A DNA stretch of 64,000 nt, taken from assembly GCF_000187245.1 (NCBI RefSeq), contig NC_027862.1, positions 434,001 through 498,000 of the forward strand, given 5' to 3'. Below, in pieces: positions 60,742-64,000 of this stretch. Within the stretch, counting starts at the first letter, position 1, and each line of letters starts with the position of its first letter. Position numbers and translations under genes: made by a program. The notes under the pieces were generated by a model that did not search any database, was not told the origin of the DNA, and saw only the letters and a program-made list of their open reading frames with translations. This DNA comes from Ogataea parapolymorpha DL-1. Its lineage: Eukaryota; Ascomycota; Pichiomycetes; Pichiales; Pichiaceae.

Positions 60742-61071
60742 ATGGTTTCAACTATCCAAATCAAATCCAATGCTCTTCAAAGGCTTCTGAAGGACAAGAA
60801 ATTATACAAGGAAGAACTCAGGGAACACGAGGACACGGTGGCTGATTTGCAGGGAAAGCTGAAAATCGACGAGAGTAACGAGGAACTCCAATATACACTC
60901 AAAAATGCCATCAAAATCAAGGATGAGACTCAAAGACTAATACTCAACGTGAACGGTAAGGTAAGGGAAGTTTTGCAAGACCTGAAAGAGTATGTCGGCT
61001 CTCATCCCGGCGAGAGCTCGGACGCTATCAAAAAGCTAATCATTGAAGCTGACAAAGAGGCTAGGCTTTAA
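60742..61071 (+). CDS. RBL2: Tubulin-folding cofactor A
   Basis: 109 aa, almost entirely helical, as expected for the three-helix bundle of cofactor A: IQIKSNALQRLLKDKKLYKE, EDTVADLQGKLKIDE, ELQYTLKNAIKIKDETQRL, KVREVLQDLKEYV. The pattern ALxRLxKDxxxYxxEL near the start is characteristic of the family. It captures beta-tubulin. Length matches S. cerevisiae Rbl2 (106 aa). Confidence 0.9.
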   Translation: MVSTIQIKSNALQRLLKDKKLYKEELREHEDTVADLQGKLKIDESNEELQYTLKNAIKIKDETQRLILNVNGKVREVLQDLKEYVGSHPGESSDAIKKLIIEADKEARL

Positions 61072-61358
61072 CGATGTGCCATTGTTTCTACATACCCCCC
61101 CGTTCAAATTTGGAATTTACCTTAATGGAAGTAGTTCATGCTGATCATCTGCTAGTACTGCCAGGTCGCAGCTCTGTATTGTAATTACGTAATCTACAAC
61201 GCGAACGCGTTCTCAATAAAATAAGTATATATTGAGAGTATTTTTCTGACGCATCCCTTGTGGTACTTTCACAAATTGTTTAGCTAGTTTTTGTTTATCC
61301 TTGCACTTTGGGAATTGTATTGAGAAGTGTAGTTGACAAAACTAGGATACAAGCCCCA

Positions 61359-64000
61359 ATGACCAGTTCAGCGAAAGACGGAGCCTCAAACAAAATGGCA
61401 ATCAAAGGAGGCCCTAAGAGTACTTCTAAGTACAAGCAGTCGTCGTTGCTTGCATTCTTCAACGCGAAGCCCACAAAACACGAGCTGAGCAAAGAGTCGG
61501 CTGCGAAGTCTCCTACCATCATAACTCCACAAAATTCCTCTCCAGTGCGGGGCGAAGAAGCCAAGGAAGAGAAACCTGGAGCAGTGATAGATGACAAGGA
61601 AAACAAGGCCCCGCAGGACCTGGCGCCAACTATACCAGAGTCGCCACAATTATTTGAGCCTAGGACTCCAAGTTCTGTAAATCGCAGCTCCATGCCCAAC
61701 GCTTCGCAATCGCCTTTAATGAAGTCTAGACGCACTAAGAAGATAAGCTACATCGAAGATTCTGATGAAGAATCTGATTCTGATATTAGTGCTCCTAGAA
61801 CCAAACGGAGGAAGATGATTGCTGACGATGATGAAGACGATGATTTCAAACTGGAGAGCGACAACGCGTCTGCTGACGATGACTATTTTGTTCCTGATAC
61901 AGAAAATCTTGCAGACGAACTAAACGGTGATGATTTCCCTGTGGAGGTGGACGAAGAGGATAACAGTCTTGTTAGCAGCAAGCCCGCAAAAGGTTCTCCA
62001 AAAAGTACTGATGCAGGAATTAGTATGTTGGCATTCAAATTTGAGTCTAATTCCCCGTATACTGCGGCTGATAAAAGTAAGGTGTCCACCAAAAGACAAG
62101 TCAGAAAGCAAACACCACAGTCCAAATTTGCAAAAGAAAATGAGGAAAGATACCAGTGGCTTGTGCACATCAAAGATGCTGATGGACGAAGCGAATCTGA
62201 TCCTGACTATGATCCCAGGACCCTATACATTCCTAAGTCTGCTTGGTCTAAATTTACTGCATTTGAGAAGCAATACTGGGAGATCAAAAGTAAGATGTGG
62301 GACTCCATAGTGTTCTTTAAAAAGGGCAAATTCTTCGAGCTTTACGAAAAAGATGCAGACATCGGACATCAGAAATTTGATCTTAAGTTGGCCGGCACGG
62401 GACGGGCGAACATGAGATTAGCTGGAATCCCGGAGATGTCTTTTGATTACTGGGCTAAGAAGTTTATTGACGAAGGATATAAAGTTGCAAAGGTTGACCA
62501 AAAGGAATCGCTGCTTGCTAAAGAGATTAGAGAGAAAAATGCGAATACAAAGGATGACAAAGTCATCAAAAGAGAACTGTCTTGTGTTCTAACGTGTGGA
62601 ACTTTGACAGATGAGGGAATGCTGTCTGATGAAATGTCAAGGTATTGCTTATCGTTGAAGGAAGTCACCAATAATGACAACAGCAAAACCTTTGGTGTGT
62701 GCTTTGTTGATACCGCCACTGGAAAAATCCAACTCACACAATTCGAAGATGATGTGGACTGTAATAAACTAGAGACGCTACTTGCCCAGATTCAGCCAAT
62801 GGAGGTGCTGATTGAAAAATCGAGAGTTTCACAATTGGTGCTGCGAATGCTTAAATTCAACTCTCAACCACATGCAACATTTAATTTTTTGAAGCCGGCA
62901 GACGAGTTTTGGACCTCTGAGATCGCTTTTGAGCAACTTACAAGAGGCAAATATTTTGAGGCAAATGATTTGGACGATCTATCCAATTACCCAAATATCC
63001 TGGTGGAGTACTACGAATCGAACAAAAATGTTGGATTTTCGGCATTTGGAGCTCTCTTATGGTATCTCAAATCACTCAAGCTAGATACCGCGTTGATCTC
63101 TATGGGCAACATAGAACAATACGACCCATATAAGACCAGCTTCTCCGATACCTGTATGAGACTGGACGGTGTGACACTTCAGAATCTTGAGATTTTTAGT
63201 AACTCCTTTGACCAGAGTGACAAAGGCACTTTGTTCAAAATACTAAATCGTGCAGTGTCTCCGTTTGGAAAGCGGACTTTCAAAAGCTGGGTGACACATC
63301 CTTTGATGTCCAGAAAAACCATTGAATCAAGGCTGGATTCTGTGGAAATCTTGATGAACGATGGAGACCTCAAATATCTTCTTGAATCCAAACTGGGCAA
63401 GCTTCCTGATCTAGAAAGACTGCTGGCTAGGATTCATTCCGGAAATCTGAAGGTCAAGGATTTTGCCCGTTGCGTGACTGGTTTCGAATGCATCGTGAGT
63501 TTGGTCAAGATACTGAAGTCCACTTACCCAGAAGGAACCCAAAGGCTAGGAGGAGAACTTGGCAGAATTTTGGATTCTTTTCCGCCCGAATTGCCAGAGT
63601 GTGTTTCCAATTGGTCAAATGCATTTGATAGGGAACTTGCCGTCAAAGATGGAATCTTGGTTCCAGAACTTGGCGTGGAGCCCGAGTTTGACGAAAGCAA
63701 CCAAAAGATCAAAGAGCTAGAGAAAGAGCTGGAGAGGATCTTGAGCCAGTACAGACGTGAGTTCAAGTGCCAGGAGATGTGCTACAAAGATAGCGGAAAA
63801 GAGATATATTTGATTGAAGTTCCATCCAAAGCCATTTCGCGAATTCCTAAGGATTGGCAGCAAATGGCAGCAACTTCCAAATGTAAGAGATACTGGTCTA
63901 CGGAAGTGAAAAAGTTGGTAAGAAAGTTGATGGAGGCCAGAGAATTGCACAAAATTATAGGCGAATCTTTGCAAGCTAGGATGTACGGCAGGTTCATGGG
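61359..64000 (+). CDS. MSH6: DNA mismatch-repair protein Msh6, 3' end beyond the window
   Basis: The frame is open from ATG 61359 to the window edge (880 codons plus two bases). The N-terminus carries a PCNA-interacting PIP box KYKQSSLLAFFNA (Q-x-x-L-x-x-F-F) at about residues 26-34, then a long acidic disordered region with SYIEDSDEESDSD and KRRK. The MutS mismatch-binding domain begins near residue 285 with MWDSIVFFKKGKFFELYEKD, containing the Phe-x-Glu wedge (FFELYE), and continues to RLAGIPEMSFDYWAKKFID. Connector and lever domains follow (FGVCFVDTATGKIQLTQFED; FGKRTFKSWVTHPLMSRKTI). The clamp is reached at the edge and the C-terminal ATPase lies outside. It partners Msh2 in MutS-alpha. 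Confidence 0.96.
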   Translation, partial: MTSSAKDGASNKMAIKGGPKSTSKYKQSSLLAFFNAKPTKHELSKESAAKSPTIITPQNSSPVRGEEAKEEKPGAVIDDKENKAPQDLAPTIPESPQLFEPRTPSSVNRSSMPNASQSPLMKSRRTKKISYIEDSDEESDSDISAPRTKRRKMIADDDEDDDFKLESDNASADDDYFVPDTENLADELNGDDFPVEVDEEDNSLVSSKPAKGSPKSTDAGISMLAFKFESNSPYTAADKSKVSTKRQVRKQTPQSKFAKENEERYQWLVHIKDADGRSESDPDYDPRTLYIPKSAWSKFTAFEKQYWEIKSKMWDSIVFFKKGKFFELYEKDADIGHQKFDLKLAGTGRANMRLAGIPEMSFDYWAKKFIDEGYKVAKVDQKESLLAKEIREKNANTKDDKVIKRELSCVLTCGTLTDEGMLSDEMSRYCLSLKEVTNNDNSKTFGVCFVDTATGKIQLTQFEDDVDCNKLETLLAQIQPMEVLIEKSRVSQLVLRMLKFNSQPHATFNFLKPADEFWTSEIAFEQLTRGKYFEANDLDDLSNYPNILVEYYESNKNVGFSAFGALLWYLKSLKLDTALISMGNIEQYDPYKTSFSDTCMRLDGVTLQNLEIFSNSFDQSDKGTLFKILNRAVSPFGKRTFKSWVTHPLMSRKTIESRLDSVEILMNDGDLKYLLESKLGKLPDLERLLARIHSGNLKVKDFARCVTGFECIVSLVKILKSTYPEGTQRLGGELGRILDSFPPELPECVSNWSNAFDRELAVKDGILVPELGVEPEFDESNQKIKELEKELERILSQYRREFKCQEMCYKDSGKEIYLIEVPSKAISRIPKDWQQMAATSKCKRYWSTEVKKLVRKLMEARELHKIIGESLQARMYGRFM

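Noticed and set aside
61295..61735. 146-codon reverse ORF at the start of MSH6
   Set aside because: Antisense shadow of the MSH6 N-terminal region, which carries the conserved PIP box on the forward strand.

Overview
The window is nuclear chromosomal DNA of a budding yeast (Saccharomycotina): compact, mostly intron-free genes on both strands with clear fungal orthologs (FAS2, TPK, HYM1, VPS36, INN1, RPC31, PGA2, ALF1, BUD31, LSM7, PIH1, KEL1, SVP26, BOI1/2, QNS1, PPE1, CTH2/TIS11, NUP192, RBL2, MSH6). CTG codons fall at conserved leucines (TPK codon 230, QNS1 codon 484), so CTG reads as Leu and the CUG-Ser clade is unlikely. The mating-type arrangement described below resembles the methylotroph clade (Pichiaceae; Ogataea-like). 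The genus is an inference and the species cannot be named.

Layout. 1-9.5 kb: the 5' part of FAS2 (reverse strand, cut by the window edge), a Slm-type PH-domain gene, a PKA catalytic subunit and an unrecognised gene. 9.7-12.7 kb: a MATa locus with divergent MATa2 (HMG box, split by a putative 32-nt intron) and MATa1 (homeodomain), followed by only the C-terminal half of SLA2. 12.7-24.9 kb: a gene desert with three solo LTRs, two of them (14.9 and 16.7 kb) inverted around a 1.5-kb core, two poly-G tracts and an intact Ty5/copia-type retrotransposon (19862-24510) with identical LTRs, a perfect target duplication and a half-tRNA(iMet) primer site. 25-64 kb: an ordinary gene-dense arm, except for a 2.3-kb interval at 43-45.3 kb with possible decayed coding sequence, and an MSH6 cut by the right edge.

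Interpretation. MATa next to a truncated SLA2 and an LTR-rich, AT-rich desert is what is expected of a centromere-proximal, probably silent, MAT cassette in a yeast that switches mating type by inverting the segment between two MAT loci, with the SLA2 fragment as part of the inverted repeat. Neither the partner locus nor the full SLA2 is in view, so this is the main hypothesis to test. A second theme is very short introns: 32 nt in MATa2, at a position where splicing rebuilds the HMG box, and 40 nt in LSM7 after a six-base first exon. The right arm holds many polarity and cytokinesis genes (HYM1, INN1, KEL1, BOI) and both tubulin cofactors A and B; no operon-like logic is implied.
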